A DNA stretch of 36,360 nt from JBPOHE01 sp052035915 (GTDB lineage Bacteria > Pseudomonadota > Gammaproteobacteria > Chromatiales > Chromatiaceae): positions 1-36,360 of the forward strand of contig JBPOHE010000110.1 of NCBI GenBank assembly GCA_052035915.1, written 5' to 3'. The notes under the pieces were generated by a model. That model saw only the letters and a list, made by a program, of their open reading frames with translations, searched no databases and was not told the origin of the DNA. The position numbers and the translations under genes are program-made. Position 1 is the first letter of the stretch. Each line of letters starts with the position of its first letter. This document shows positions 7,398 through 16,311 of this stretch, piece after piece.

Positions 7398-9485
7398 GTG
7401 GGTTTTATCAGGAAAAGTTTTCAATACGGTACTCAAACCGTCATTTTTGAGACAGGCGAGATCGCCCGCCAAGCCGATGGCGCGGTCATGGTCAACATGG
7501 GCGATACCGGAGTTCTAGTCACCGTCATGGTGGATAAGAACCACGGCAAAGATCGGCACTTCTTCCCTTTGACGGTAGATTATCAGGAAAAGACTTATGC
7601 GGCTGGGCGTATACCAGGGGGATTTTTTCGGCGCGAAGGACGCCCGAGTGAAAAAGAGATCCTTACCGCACGTCTCATTGATCGTCCCTTGCGACCTCTA
7701 TTCCCAAAGGGATTTACTAATGAGGTCCAAATTATTGCTACTGTAAAGTCTCTTAATCCAGCGGTTGATCCAGAAATCCCTTCTTTGCTTGGGGCGTCCG
7801 CCGCTTTGGCGATTTCAGGAGCGCCTTTCAAGGGGCCTGTGGGTGCAGCCCGGGTTGGTTATAAAGATGGTCATTATCTTTTGAATCCGCCCTTTACCGG
7901 GTTGAGCTCCGCAACAGATCTGGATCTTGTCGTGGCGGGGACGGAACAAGCTGTGCTGATGGTGGAATCCGAGGCCAACGAACTGTCTGAAGACGTTATG
8001 TTGGGAGCTGTTCTGTTTGGGCATCAGGAAATGCAGACCGCAGTACAGGCCATTCGGGAGTTTGCAGCCGAAGTTGGTCGTTCATCTCTCGACTGGGAAC
8101 AGGAGCAGCTAGATGACGATCTCCTCACTCTGGTCGAGACGACTTGCTGTGAGGCAATAGGCAACGCTTACCTCATTAAGGAAAAGGTGGAGCGGTATAA
8201 GTTACTTGGCCAAATCCGTCTCGATTTGATCAATCAATTGTGTAACGGTGCAGAAGCATATTGGTCTGAGGGGGAAGTTCTGGCCGCTGTTGAAAAGGTG
8301 GAGAAGGCCATTGTCCGTGGGCGGATCATTTCAGGAGAACCACGTATCGATGGACGGGATGCGGAGACAGTACGTCCGATCAGCATTCGCGTTAGTGTTT
8401 TGCCCAGAACCCATGGTTCAGCCCTGTTTACCCGTGGGGAAACTCAGGCTTTAGTGGTTACCACGCTTGGGAGCACCGAGCGTGATGCTCAGGTAATTGA
8501 TGCCTTGGAGGGAGAAAGAAAAGAGCATTTTATGCTTCAGTACAACTTTCCCCCATTCTGCGTCGGAGAGATCGGCCGCATTGGCTCGCCTAAAAGGCGT
8601 GAGGTAGGACATGGTCGATTGGCAAAGCGGGGTATTTTGGCTGTGATGCCGAAAATTGACTCTTTCCCATATTCCATACGCGTCGTTTCAGAGATCACTG
8701 AGTCGAATGGCTCGAGTTCTATGGCGACTGTCTGCGGGGCCAGTCTCTCGCTTATGGATGCCGGGGTACCGATCAAGGCTCCAGTCGCTGGTGTGGCCAT
8801 GGGGCTAATTAAGGAGGGAGAGCGTTTTGCTGTTCTTACCGATATCATGGGGGATGAAGATCATCTTGGTGATATGGATTTTAAGGTTGCTGGAACGGTA
8901 AAGGGCATCAATGCATTGCAAATGGATATTAAGATTGAGGGAATTACCCGGCAAATCATGGAAGTCGCGTTGAATCAAGCTAGGGTTGCCCGCCTCTATG
9001 TTCTTGAGGAGATGAACAAGATTATCGCTTTCCATCGTTCAGAGATGTCCGAACATGCGCCGCGCATTATTGAAATCAAAATAGACCCAGACAAAATCCG
9101 CGATGTTATAGGAAAGGGGGGGGTGACTATCCGGGCGATCACCGAGGAAACTGGTACCACCATTGATCTTACTGATGACGGTCTGGTAAAGATCTTTTCC
9201 GTGGATAAAAAAGCGGGGGAGGAGGCAAAACGGCGCATTGAGTTAATCACCGCAGATGTGGAAGTAGGAAAAATCTATGAGGGGAGAGTGGCCAGGCTCA
9301 TGGATTTTGGTGCCTTTGTTACCATCCTCCCAGGTCGTGATGGTTTGGTGCACATATCACAGATTTCCAACGAGCGAGTTGAAAAGGTGACTGACAAACT
9401 GGTTGAGGGTGACATTGTTCGGGTTAAGGTGCTTGAAATCGACAAGCAGGGTCGTATACGCCTCAGCATGAAGGCTATCGAATAA
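7398..9485 (+). CDS. pnp: Polyribonucleotide nucleotidyltransferase (PNPase)
   Basis: 695 residues, GTG start with GGAGGG about 10 nt upstream. Two RNase PH-like domains: the first contains GGFFRREGRPSEKEILTARL, the second TRGETQALVVTTLG and the active-site region MGLIKEG...VLTDIMGDEDHLGDMDFKVAGT. These are followed by a KH domain (IRDVIGKGGVTIRAITEETG) and an S1 domain (GRVARLMDFGAFVTILPGRDGLVHISQIS). PNPase degrades RNA phosphorolytically 3' to 5' and is a degradosome component in many proteobacteria. In E. coli it autoregulates through RNase III cleavage of its leader; only 35 nt separate it from rpsO here, which leaves little room for that stem-loop. Confidence 0.98.
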   Translation: MGFIRKSFQYGTQTVIFETGEIARQADGAVMVNMGDTGVLVTVMVDKNHGKDRHFFPLTVDYQEKTYAAGRIPGGFFRREGRPSEKEILTARLIDRPLRPLFPKGFTNEVQIIATVKSLNPAVDPEIPSLLGASAALAISGAPFKGPVGAARVGYKDGHYLLNPPFTGLSSATDLDLVVAGTEQAVLMVESEANELSEDVMLGAVLFGHQEMQTAVQAIREFAAEVGRSSLDWEQEQLDDDLLTLVETTCCEAIGNAYLIKEKVERYKLLGQIRLDLINQLCNGAEAYWSEGEVLAAVEKVEKAIVRGRIISGEPRIDGRDAETVRPISIRVSVLPRTHGSALFTRGETQALVVTTLGSTERDAQVIDALEGERKEHFMLQYNFPPFCVGEIGRIGSPKRREVGHGRLAKRGILAVMPKIDSFPYSIRVVSEITESNGSSSMATVCGASLSLMDAGVPIKAPVAGVAMGLIKEGERFAVLTDIMGDEDHLGDMDFKVAGTVKGINALQMDIKIEGITRQIMEVALNQARVARLYVLEEMNKIIAFHRSEMSEHAPRIIEIKIDPDKIRDVIGKGGVTIRAITEETGTTIDLTDDGLVKIFSVDKKAGEEAKRRIELITADVEVGKIYEGRVARLMDFGAFVTILPGRDGLVHISQISNERVEKVTDKLVEGDIVRVKVLEIDKQGRIRLSMKAIE

Positions 9486-9511
9486 TTGGTATCCAACTGC
9501 TAAACATAACT

Positions 9512-9534
9512 AAGGGCCTACAGGCCCTTTTTTT
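9512..9534 (+). terminator. Rho-independent terminator of rpsO-pnp
   Basis: AGGGCCT (9513-9519) and AGGCCCT (9522-9528) form a GC-rich stem followed immediately by a run of seven T (9528-9534). It closes the operon 27 nt after the pnp stop. Confidence 0.85.
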
Positions 9535-9576
9535 AGTCTTTCAACTTGTTAAAAGGACATATAAATTCAAGCCTGA

Positions 9577-9606
9577 TGCGGATCTAATACGTATCGCGTA
9601 TCCGCA
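9577..9606. repeat. Short inverted repeat
   Basis: TGCGGAT (9577-9583) and ATCCGCA (9600-9606) flank a 16-nt AT-rich interior that contains further CG-flanked TAT steps. It lies between the pnp terminator and the IS1595-type element. Function unknown. Confidence 0.4.
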
Positions 9607-9686
9607 AGACGGAAAAACGAAAGGATTCTCCTTGTATTGTCTTTTAATGCCTCCAAACATGAGCGCAAGCGGATCAATAAGTCTTT

Positions 9687-10343
9687 TGATTAGCGAGCCA
9701 CCTCAGCCAGCAAAACTTTTTCAGGAAAAAGATGTGCTTAGAGTATGTCTCTGGTATGGAGGACGCCGCAATGCCGATGAACCGCATTCAATTCCAACCG
9801 GGCCTCTCCCTGGCGAACTTTCTCGAACACTTTGGCACCCAGGCCCAGTGCGAAGCGGCCCTGGAGTCGGCCCGCTGGCCGGAAGGCTTCCGCTGTCCCC
9901 GATGCGGGGAAGCCCGCCACAGCCGGTTCCGGGTCGAGGGGCGCCCGATGTTTCAATGTTCCGCCTGTCGCAAACAGACCTCCCTGACCGCCAGGACCCT
10001 GTTCCACCACAGCCACCTGGCCTTGAGGGTCTGGTTTTTGGCCATCTATCTCATCAGTGGCGCCAAGACCGGGTTGTCCGGCCTGGAGCTCAAGCGGCTC
10101 CTCGGCGTCTGTTACCGCACGGCTTGGTTGGTGCACCACAAGTTGATGCCAGCCATGGCCGAACGCGAGGCCCGCTACCGCCTGGAGGGGCCGGTCCAGG
10201 TCGACGACGCCTACTTGGGCGGTAAGCGAAGCGGTGGAAAACCCGGGCGTGGCTCGGAAAACAAGGTCCCCTTCGTCGCCGCCGTGTCGATCGGCCCCCG
10301 GCCTGAGTAGTGGCTCCGAATGGCTGAGGTAACTCGCTAATCA
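9687..10343 (+). mobile_element. Internally deleted IS1595-family insertion sequence
   Basis: Terminal inverted repeats of 23 bp at 9687-9709 and 10321-10343 agree at 21 of 23 positions. Both begin TGATTAGCGAG and end ACCTCAGCCA, reading inward. The transposase inside is truncated (see next entry), giving a 657-bp element, whereas complete relatives are about 1 kb. The flanking octamers AAGTCTTT and AAAACTGC do not match, so no target duplication survives. The same ends occur at 766-875 and, as a single end, at 17384-17406. Confidence 0.75.
9771..10310 (+). pseudogene. IS1595-family transposase, C-terminally truncated
   Basis: Starts MPMNRIQFQPGLSLANFLEH with GGAGG about 9 nt upstream. Contains the N-terminal zinc ribbon typical of IS1595 transposases (CPRCGEARHSRF, FQCSACRKQTSLTARTLF). 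The start of the DDE domain follows (VQVDDAYLGGKRSGG), whose first acidic residue lies in VDDAYLGG. The reading stops after KVPFVAAVSIGPRPE, about 180 residues in; full-length relatives are near 300. The remaining catalytic acidic residues are absent, so the protein should be inactive. The right inverted repeat follows 10 nt after the stop, consistent with an internal deletion rather than a broken end. It is the first GC-rich coding segment after the AT-richer pnp region. Confidence 0.8.
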
Positions 10344-10370
10344 AAAACTGCTTTGCGCAGAGGATGACAG

Positions 10371-10535
10371 GTGCGGAGAACGCCTGTGATGAAAAAGGCA
10401 GTCGCCCGACAGGGTACACCGAATCCTCTACGGGGGTGAGCAATCCCGTCCGGTGCCCATCAGGAGAGTGGCGGAGCGGAAGCCGAAGCGAGCCTGACAA
10501 AGGGGATCGCCCGGCCCGCAACATGAAACCAAGTA
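10371..10535 (+). ncRNA. Structured RNA-like segment, possible group II intron 5' fragment
   Basis: Begins GTGCGG, matching the GTGYG consensus at group II intron 5' ends, and is rich in nested complementary segments. These include GCCT/AGGC near 10381-10400, ACGGG/CCCGT around 10430-10450 and TCAGG/CCTGA around 10460-10500 enclosing a GGC/GCC pair. The style resembles domain I of bacterial group II introns. There is no reverse transcriptase and no domain V/VI in this stretch; it ends against the stop codon of the Anbu gene. The intron assignment is pattern memory and needs a covariance search; an unrelated structured RNA is possible. Confidence 0.35.
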
Positions 10536-11285
10536 TCAATCTATGTATTTCTCCTGTTCCCATTCGAATTTCGGCAGATTGTCGAAAGCGGCTTTGATAC
10601 CGTCATTCCAGCAGCGTCGGATATTGATGAGGAAGGGATCATCGGCGGAAAAGCGGAAACGGTTGGTCAGCCTGAAGCCGTCCTTCTGGTACATGACGAT
10701 CTCGAAGGGCGGGCCGACGGTGATGTTGGAGCGGGCGGTGCCGTCCAGGGAGACCAGGGCGAGGCGGGCGCCTTCTTCCAGGGTCAGATTAGAGGATACG
10801 ATCCGGTCCAGGGCCGGCTTGCCGTACTTGCTCTCGCCGATCTGTAGATAGGGGGTCAGGGTGGAGGCATTGATGTAATTGCCCTGGGGATAGATGAGTA
10901 TCAATCCGTGGGGCTGGCCGAGAATTTGCCCGCCGAGGATGAGGGTGGTCTCGCCGCTGACTCCGCTTTGGGAGAGGGCGGGTCCATGTTCCCGTTGCAC
11001 ACTCAGGCTCACCCGTCCGATGTACTCGGCGGCCTCGAACAGGTAGCGGACATTAGCCAGGTTGGGAATGGAACTCTGGTAGTCGAGATCGCGGTGGATA
11101 TGATTGATCACTTCCTGGGTGGTAGCCAGGTTGCCGGCGGAGAGAATGACGAATACGCGATCCGGTGCCGGGGTAAAGACGTGCATCTTGCTGTAGGTAG
11201 TAACATAGTCCACCCCGGCATTGGTGCGCGAGTCGCTGGCAAAGACCAGCCCCTGGTTCAAACAGAGGCCAAGACAATAGGTCAT
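10536..11285 (-). CDS. Anbu-type proteasome-like peptidase
   Basis: 249 residues, beginning MTYCLGLCLNQGLVFASDSR. This is the Anbu (ancestral beta subunit, COG3484) family of Ntn hydrolases related to HslV and proteasome beta subunits. After removal of Met1 the N-terminal Thr would be the nucleophile; Asp17 (ASD) and Lys32 (TYSK) fit the Thr/Asp/Lys active site. The start at 11285 is preferred over upstream frames because Thr must be N-terminal and GAGG lies about 7 nt before the ATG. Family members form ring or helical assemblies; the substrate is unknown. It is divergent from the transglutaminase/ATP-grasp/alpha-E operon, its usual genomic partners. The C-terminus (EWEQEKYID) abuts the structured segment at 10371-10535, so the native end may have been altered. 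Confidence 0.9.
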   Translation of the reverse strand: MTYCLGLCLNQGLVFASDSRTNAGVDYVTTYSKMHVFTPAPDRVFVILSAGNLATTQEVINHIHRDLDYQSSIPNLANVRYLFEAAEYIGRVSLSVQREHGPALSQSGVSGETTLILGGQILGQPHGLILIYPQGNYINASTLTPYLQIGESKYGKPALDRIVSSNLTLEEGARLALVSLDGTARSNITVGPPFEIVMYQKDGFRLTNRFRFSADDPFLINIRRCWNDGIKAAFDNLPKFEWEQEKYID

Positions 11286-11471
11286 GGTCAACCTCACAGC
11301 CATGTTGGTGAAACGAACATGCCGATGGCGGCATCGAACCTGCATTCTAGACGAGATCCCGGTCGCGAAGCCTATCAACATCAGCTACTCGTCTTTGGTA
11401 CGCCGGGCAGGGAAGAGTCTTGGCGTGGTACTTGCTAACAAATAGCCGATCATCCTTGGGGAGTTGCGCTC

Positions 11472-14400
11472 ATGTCCATCCGCGTCGCCGTTCATCACCG
11501 CACCGAGTATCGCTACGACGATCTCGTGTCCCTGTCGCCCCACCTGATCCGTCTGCGCCCGGCGCCTCACACGCGGACTCCGGTACATCGCTATGCCCTG
11601 CGGGTTGAGCCGGCGAAACATTTCATCAACTGGCAGCAAGACCCCTTCGGCAACTTCGTGGCGCGGCTGGTGTTTCCCGAGAAGACCAGGAAACTCCAGG
11701 TCGATGTTGATCTCATCCTCGACATGGTAACGATAAATCCTTTCGATTTCTTTATCGACCCAGCCGCGGAACACTTTCCCTTCGACTATGAGCCCCAGTT
11801 GCGCCAGGAACTGGCGCCCTATTTCGAGATCGCCGAACCGGGACCCTTACTCGGCGACTATGTCGCCGCCGTCCCACGAGAGAGAAAACACATCGTCAAT
11901 TTTCTCGTCGATCTCAACCGCCGGTTGCAGCAGGAGATCGCCTACGTTATCCGGCTGGAGCCCGGGGTGCAGAGCGGCGAGGAGACTCTCGTCCGGCGGC
12001 GGGGATCCTGCCGGGACAGCGCTTGGTTGTTGGTGCAGATCCTGCGCCATCTGGGCCTGGCGGCCCGTTTCGTATCGGGATACCTGGTTCAGTTGACCCC
12101 GGATGTCAAATCCCTGGACGGCCCCTCGGGGACCGATCACGACTTCACCGATCTCCATGCCTGGACCGAGGTCTTCATCCCAGGCGCGGGCTGGATCGGT
12201 CTCGACCCGACCTCGGGTCTCTTTGCCGGAGAAGGCCATATCCCCCTGGCCTGCGCCCCCAGCCCGGAAAGCGCGGCGGCCATCAGCGGCGCGGTGGACC
12301 CCTGTAAGACCGAATTTCACTATGAAAACCAGGTGACCCGGGTGCGGGAAGACCCCCGGGTGACCAAGCCTTACAGCGACGAGCAATGGCGGGCGGTGCT
12401 GGCGCTCGGTGAGCGCATCGACCTGGAGATGGGAGAAAAGGATATCCGCCTCACCATGGGCGGCGAGCCCACCTTCGTCTCCATCGACGATATGGATGGC
12501 GCGGAATGGAACACCCTGGCGCTGGGGAAGCACAAGCGGGAGCGTGCCGAAGCCCTGCTGCGGCGCTTACAGACGCGATTTGCCCCGGGCGGACTGCTGC
12601 ACTTCGGGCAAGGAAAATGGTATCCGGGCGAACCCTTGCCACGCTGGTCCCTGTCCTGCTTCTGGCGTCGGGATGGCCGGCCGGTGTGGCAGGATACGGC
12701 CTTGTTGGCGGAGACCGATGCGGATCTCGGCGCCGATGCCCGCCAGGCCAGGGAGTTGCTCATCCACCTCGGGCGCCGGTTGGGGCTGGAGGCCGACTGC
12801 GTCGTTCCCGCGTTCGAGGATGCCCTCTATTACCTCTGGCGTGAGGGGATATTGCCGGAGAACCTGGATGTGCTCGACGCCAAGCTGCGGGATCCACTGG
12901 AGCGGGCGCGGCTGCGGCGTTTGTTCGATCAGGGTCTGGACCGGGTGGTGGGCTTTGCCTTGCCCCTGGCCTGGGACCATGAGGCCGAAGGCTGGGTCTC
13001 CAGTCCCTGGAAGCTGCGGCGGGAACATCTTTTCCTCTTGCCCGGGGACTCGCCCATGGGTCTGCGGCTGCCTCTCGACTCACTGCTATGGGAGCCCGAG
13101 GAACAGCGCCAGCCCCTCGTGCCTCGGGACCCCTTCGCGCCCAAATCCGATCTGCGCGACGCCTTCGACCCGGTGCAGAGTCGCTATGCGCAACTCCTGG
13201 GACCGGAACCCGGGCGACCGGATATCCGCGAGCAGGGGTTGGCGGATGAACTCAGACCGAGACCCGAATACCTGGTGCGCACCGCCCTCTGTGTCGAACC
13301 CCGGGACGGTCGATTGCACATCTTTCTCCCACCGCTCATGGATCTCGAACACTGGTTGGCCCTGGTGAGGATCATCGAGGGCAGTGTGGCGGAACTGGGA
13401 CGCCCGGTGGTGCTGGAAGGCTATCAACCGCCCGAGGACGAACGGCTGCTGCGGCTCCAGATCACCCCGGACCCGGGGGTGATCGAGGTCAACATCCACC
13501 CCGCCCATTCCTGGTCGGAGCTGGTGGGTAATACGGAGATCCTTTACGAAGAGGCCAGGTTGAGCCGCCTCGGCACGGAAAAGTTCATGCTCGACGGTCG
13601 CCATACCGGCACCGGCGGCGGCAACCACGTCACCATCGGTGGCCAGAGTCCGGCGGACAGTCCGGTGCTGCGTCGTCCCCAGGTCCTCACCAGCTTGGTG
13701 AATTTCTGGCAGCACCATCCCAGCCTCTCCTATCTTTTCTCCGGTCTCTTCGTCGGCCCGACTTCCCAGGCACCGCGCATCGACGAGGCCAGAAACGACA
13801 GTCTCTACGAATTGGAGATCGCCATGCGGCAACTCCCCGGCGGGGAGGTTGTCACCCCCTGGCTGGTGGATCGGGTGCTGCGTAATCTCTTGGTGGATCT
13901 GACCGGCAACACCCATCGGGCCGAGTTCTGCATCGACAAGCTCTACGCCCCCGACTCGCCGAATGGGCGGCGTGGACTGGTGGAATTCCGTGCCTTCGAG
14001 ATGCCGCCCCACGCGCGCATGAGTTCGGTGCAGATGCTGCTGTTGCGGGCACTCATCGCCCGTTTTTGGGACCAGCCCTATCAAGGACAACCGGTACGTT
14101 GGGGCACCGAACTGCATGACCGCTTCATGTTGCCGCACTTCGTGACCCAGGATGTGAAGGATGTGGTGCGCCAGCTCGATGACTGGGGGTATGCCTTCGA
14201 TCCCCGCTGGTTCGATCCTTTCATTGAGTTCCGCTTCCCCAGGTATGGCACCATCAATATCGACGACATCGAGCTGGAGCTGAGATTCGCCATTGAACCC
14301 TGGCATGTTTTGGGTGAGGAGGTGACCGCCCAGGGCACCGCCCGTTTCGTCGATTCCTCGGTCGAACGATTGCAGGTGATGGTGCGAGGCATGACCGGGA

Positions 14401-14786
14401 CGCGCCATCTTGTGGCATGCAACGGTCGCCCTGTGCCATTGAGGTGCACGGGGACCCGTAGCGAGTATGTCGCCGGGGTGCGTTTCAAGGCCTGGCAGCC
14501 ACCTTCTGGCTTGCACCCGACCATCGGCGTGCAGGCGCCGCTGATTTTCGATCTGGTGGACAGCTGGAGCCGGCGTTCCCTGGGCGGATGCACCTATCAT
14601 GTCGCTCATCCCAGCGGTCGCAATTACGAAACCCTGCCGGTCAACGCCTACGAGGCCGAGGCGAGAAGGTTGGCACGATTCTGGCCTCTCGGTCATACAC
14701 CCGGCATGGTGGATCCGCTCCGGGAGGAACCCAACCCAGATCATCCCTATACACTGGATCTGCGCTATGCCCCAAGTCGCGTCTAG
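11472..14786 (+). CDS. Transglutaminase-like protease fused to DUF2126
   Basis: 1104 residues. An N-terminal bacterial transglutaminase-like domain (residues 1-90, MSIRVAVHHRTEYRYDDLVS) precedes the catalytic core. The Cys-His-Asp triad is visible as Cys180 in GSCRDSAWLLVQ, His229 in DLHAWTEVF and Asp245 in GLDPTSG. From about residue 310 onward lies DUF2126 (LTMGGEPTFVSIDDMDG; LHFGQGKWYPGEPLPRW; DGRHTGTGGGNHVTIGG; EFRAFEMPPHARM). No signal peptide is seen, so a cytoplasmic location is inferred. Such proteins occur next to circularly permuted ATP-grasp, alpha-E and Anbu genes and were proposed to process a peptide tag or small-molecule conjugate. GGGGAG about 9 nt upstream supports the ATG. 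First gene of a three-gene operon. Confidence 0.9.
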   Translation: MSIRVAVHHRTEYRYDDLVSLSPHLIRLRPAPHTRTPVHRYALRVEPAKHFINWQQDPFGNFVARLVFPEKTRKLQVDVDLILDMVTINPFDFFIDPAAEHFPFDYEPQLRQELAPYFEIAEPGPLLGDYVAAVPRERKHIVNFLVDLNRRLQQEIAYVIRLEPGVQSGEETLVRRRGSCRDSAWLLVQILRHLGLAARFVSGYLVQLTPDVKSLDGPSGTDHDFTDLHAWTEVFIPGAGWIGLDPTSGLFAGEGHIPLACAPSPESAAAISGAVDPCKTEFHYENQVTRVREDPRVTKPYSDEQWRAVLALGERIDLEMGEKDIRLTMGGEPTFVSIDDMDGAEWNTLALGKHKRERAEALLRRLQTRFAPGGLLHFGQGKWYPGEPLPRWSLSCFWRRDGRPVWQDTALLAETDADLGADARQARELLIHLGRRLGLEADCVVPAFEDALYYLWREGILPENLDVLDAKLRDPLERARLRRLFDQGLDRVVGFALPLAWDHEAEGWVSSPWKLRREHLFLLPGDSPMGLRLPLDSLLWEPEEQRQPLVPRDPFAPKSDLRDAFDPVQSRYAQLLGPEPGRPDIREQGLADELRPRPEYLVRTALCVEPRDGRLHIFLPPLMDLEHWLALVRIIEGSVAELGRPVVLEGYQPPEDERLLRLQITPDPGVIEVNIHPAHSWSELVGNTEILYEEARLSRLGTEKFMLDGRHTGTGGGNHVTIGGQSPADSPVLRRPQVLTSLVNFWQHHPSLSYLFSGLFVGPTSQAPRIDEARNDSLYELEIAMRQLPGGEVVTPWLVDRVLRNLLVDLTGNTHRAEFCIDKLYAPDSPNGRRGLVEFRAFEMPPHARMSSVQMLLLRALIARFWDQPYQGQPVRWGTELHDRFMLPHFVTQDVKDVVRQLDDWGYAFDPRWFDPFIEFRFPRYGTINIDDIELELRFAIEPWHVLGEEVTAQGTARFVDSSVERLQVMVRGMTGTRHLVACNGRPVPLRCTGTRSEYVAGVRFKAWQPPSGLHPTIGVQAPLIFDLVDSWSRRSLGGCTYHVAHPSGRNYETLPVNAYEAEARRLARFWPLGHTPGMVDPLREEPNPDHPYTLDLRYAPSRV

Positions 14787-14827
14787 ATCCGGGTTCTTGA
14801 AACTATAACCGGTGGTGAGTGACGCCC

Positions 14828-16285
14828 ATGAGCATCGACTGGACGAGTTATCCCCTGCAAGGGCTGTATGACGAACTGGTGAACGGGGGCGGAGGCTATC
14901 GTCCCCATGCCGAGAATCTGCTGAGCCATCTCCGGGATATGGACCCGTCCGAGCTGGCGGCCCGCCAGGCCGCCGCCGATCTGGCCATCAAGGAGATGGG
15001 GATCACCTTTACCGTCTATAGCGAAAAGGAAGGCACCATCGACCGCGCCTGGCCTTTCGACATCATCCCCAGGATCATCGCCAAGAGCGAATGGGATCGC
15101 ATCGAGCGGGGTCTCATCCAACGGGTGCGCGCCCTCAATCTCTTCATCGACGATCTCTACCACGAGCAAAAGGTGATCAAGGACGGCTGTTTCCCCGCCG
15201 AGATCCTCATCGACTCGCAGAATTTCCGTCCCCAGTGTGTCGGGGTGAATCCGCCGCGGGGGGTCTGGGCCCACATCTGTGGTTCGGATCTGGTGCGGGA
15301 CCGGGACGGCCAGGTCTATGTGCTGGAAGACAATCTGCGGGTGCCTTCGGGGGTGTCCTACATGCTGGAGAATCGCCTGGTCACCAAACGGGTGTTCCCC
15401 GAGCTGTTCGAGGACTACGCCCCCCTGCCGGTGGACGATTATCCCTCCCAGCTTTTCGATACCCTGGCCGAACTTTCGCCCCGGGCAGGAGACTGTCCCA
15501 AGGTGGTGGTGCTGACCCCGGGCATCTACAACTCGGCCTATTTCGAGCATTGTTATCTCGCCCAGCAGATGGGTTGCGAGCTGGTGGAAGGCCGGGATCT
15601 CTTCGTTTCCGACGAGGATAATGCCGTCTATATGCGTACCATCGACGGTCCGGCGCGGGTGGATGTGATCTATCGACGTATCGACGACCTCTTCATGGAC
15701 CCGGAGGTTTTCCGTTCCGACTCCAGCCTCGGCGTCCCCGGGCTGATGCGGGCCTGGAAGGCGGGTAAAGTGGCCCTGGCCAACGCCCCCGGGGCCGGGG
15801 TGGCGGACGACAAGGTGGTTTACGCCTTTGTGCCCGAGATCATCCGCTACTATCTGGATGAAGACCCCATCGTCCCCAATGTGCCGACCTTCCGTTGCCT
15901 CTATGAGAAAGAACGGGACTATGTACTCGCCAATCTCGACAAGCTGGTGGTGAAACCGGCCAATGAGTCCGGCGGCTACGGCATGCTCATGGGACCCCAG
16001 GCCAGCCGGGCGGATCGGGAGAAATTCGCCGCCCTGATCCGGGCCAATCCCCGCAACTATATCGCCCAGCCGGTGCTGAGTCTGTCCACGGTGCCGACCC
16101 TGGTGGGCAAAAACCTCGAACCCAGGCATGTGGATCTGCGTCCCTTCATCCTCTCCGGTGCCGCCACCCGGGTGACCATGGGTGGACTGACCCGGGTCGC
16201 CCTGCGCAAGGGCTCCCTGGTGGTGAACTCCTCCCAGGGTGGCGGCAGCAAGGATACCTGGATCGTCGACGGTACCACCGTCTAG
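14828..16285 (+). CDS. Circularly permuted ATP-grasp protein (DUF404/DUF407)
   Basis: 485 residues from the ATG at 14828, chosen over the in-frame GTG at 14819 because GGTGAG lies about 8 nt before it. Family signatures: GITFTVYSEKEGTIDRAWPFDIIPRII, LNLFIDDLYHEQKVIKDG, HICGSDLVRDRDGQVYVLEDN and VPSGVSYMLENR. Toward the C-terminus are VVKPANESGGYGMLMGPQAS and HVDLRPFILSG. This matches the type 2 circularly permuted ATP-grasp family, predicted amide or peptide ligases that activate a carboxylate as acyl phosphate. It follows the transglutaminase gene by 41 nt and precedes the alpha-E gene by 26 nt. The actual substrate is not known. Confidence 0.92.
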   Translation: MSIDWTSYPLQGLYDELVNGGGGYRPHAENLLSHLRDMDPSELAARQAAADLAIKEMGITFTVYSEKEGTIDRAWPFDIIPRIIAKSEWDRIERGLIQRVRALNLFIDDLYHEQKVIKDGCFPAEILIDSQNFRPQCVGVNPPRGVWAHICGSDLVRDRDGQVYVLEDNLRVPSGVSYMLENRLVTKRVFPELFEDYAPLPVDDYPSQLFDTLAELSPRAGDCPKVVVLTPGIYNSAYFEHCYLAQQMGCELVEGRDLFVSDEDNAVYMRTIDGPARVDVIYRRIDDLFMDPEVFRSDSSLGVPGLMRAWKAGKVALANAPGAGVADDKVVYAFVPEIIRYYLDEDPIVPNVPTFRCLYEKERDYVLANLDKLVVKPANESGGYGMLMGPQASRADREKFAALIRANPRNYIAQPVLSLSTVPTLVGKNLEPRHVDLRPFILSGAATRVTMGGLTRVALRKGSLVVNSSQGGGSKDTWIVDGTTV

Positions 16286-16311
16286 TACCCTGCCCGCGTG
16301 AGGAGATCAGT

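Noticed and set aside
13086..14744. 552-codon minus-strand open frame opposite the transglutaminase/DUF2126 gene
   Set aside because: Same reasoning: a GC-driven shadow of a conserved gene.
14783..16129. 448-codon minus-strand open frame opposite the ATP-grasp gene
   Set aside because: It is antisense to a clear family member in GC-rich DNA, where long antisense frames are expected; His/Gly-rich composition resembles nothing known.
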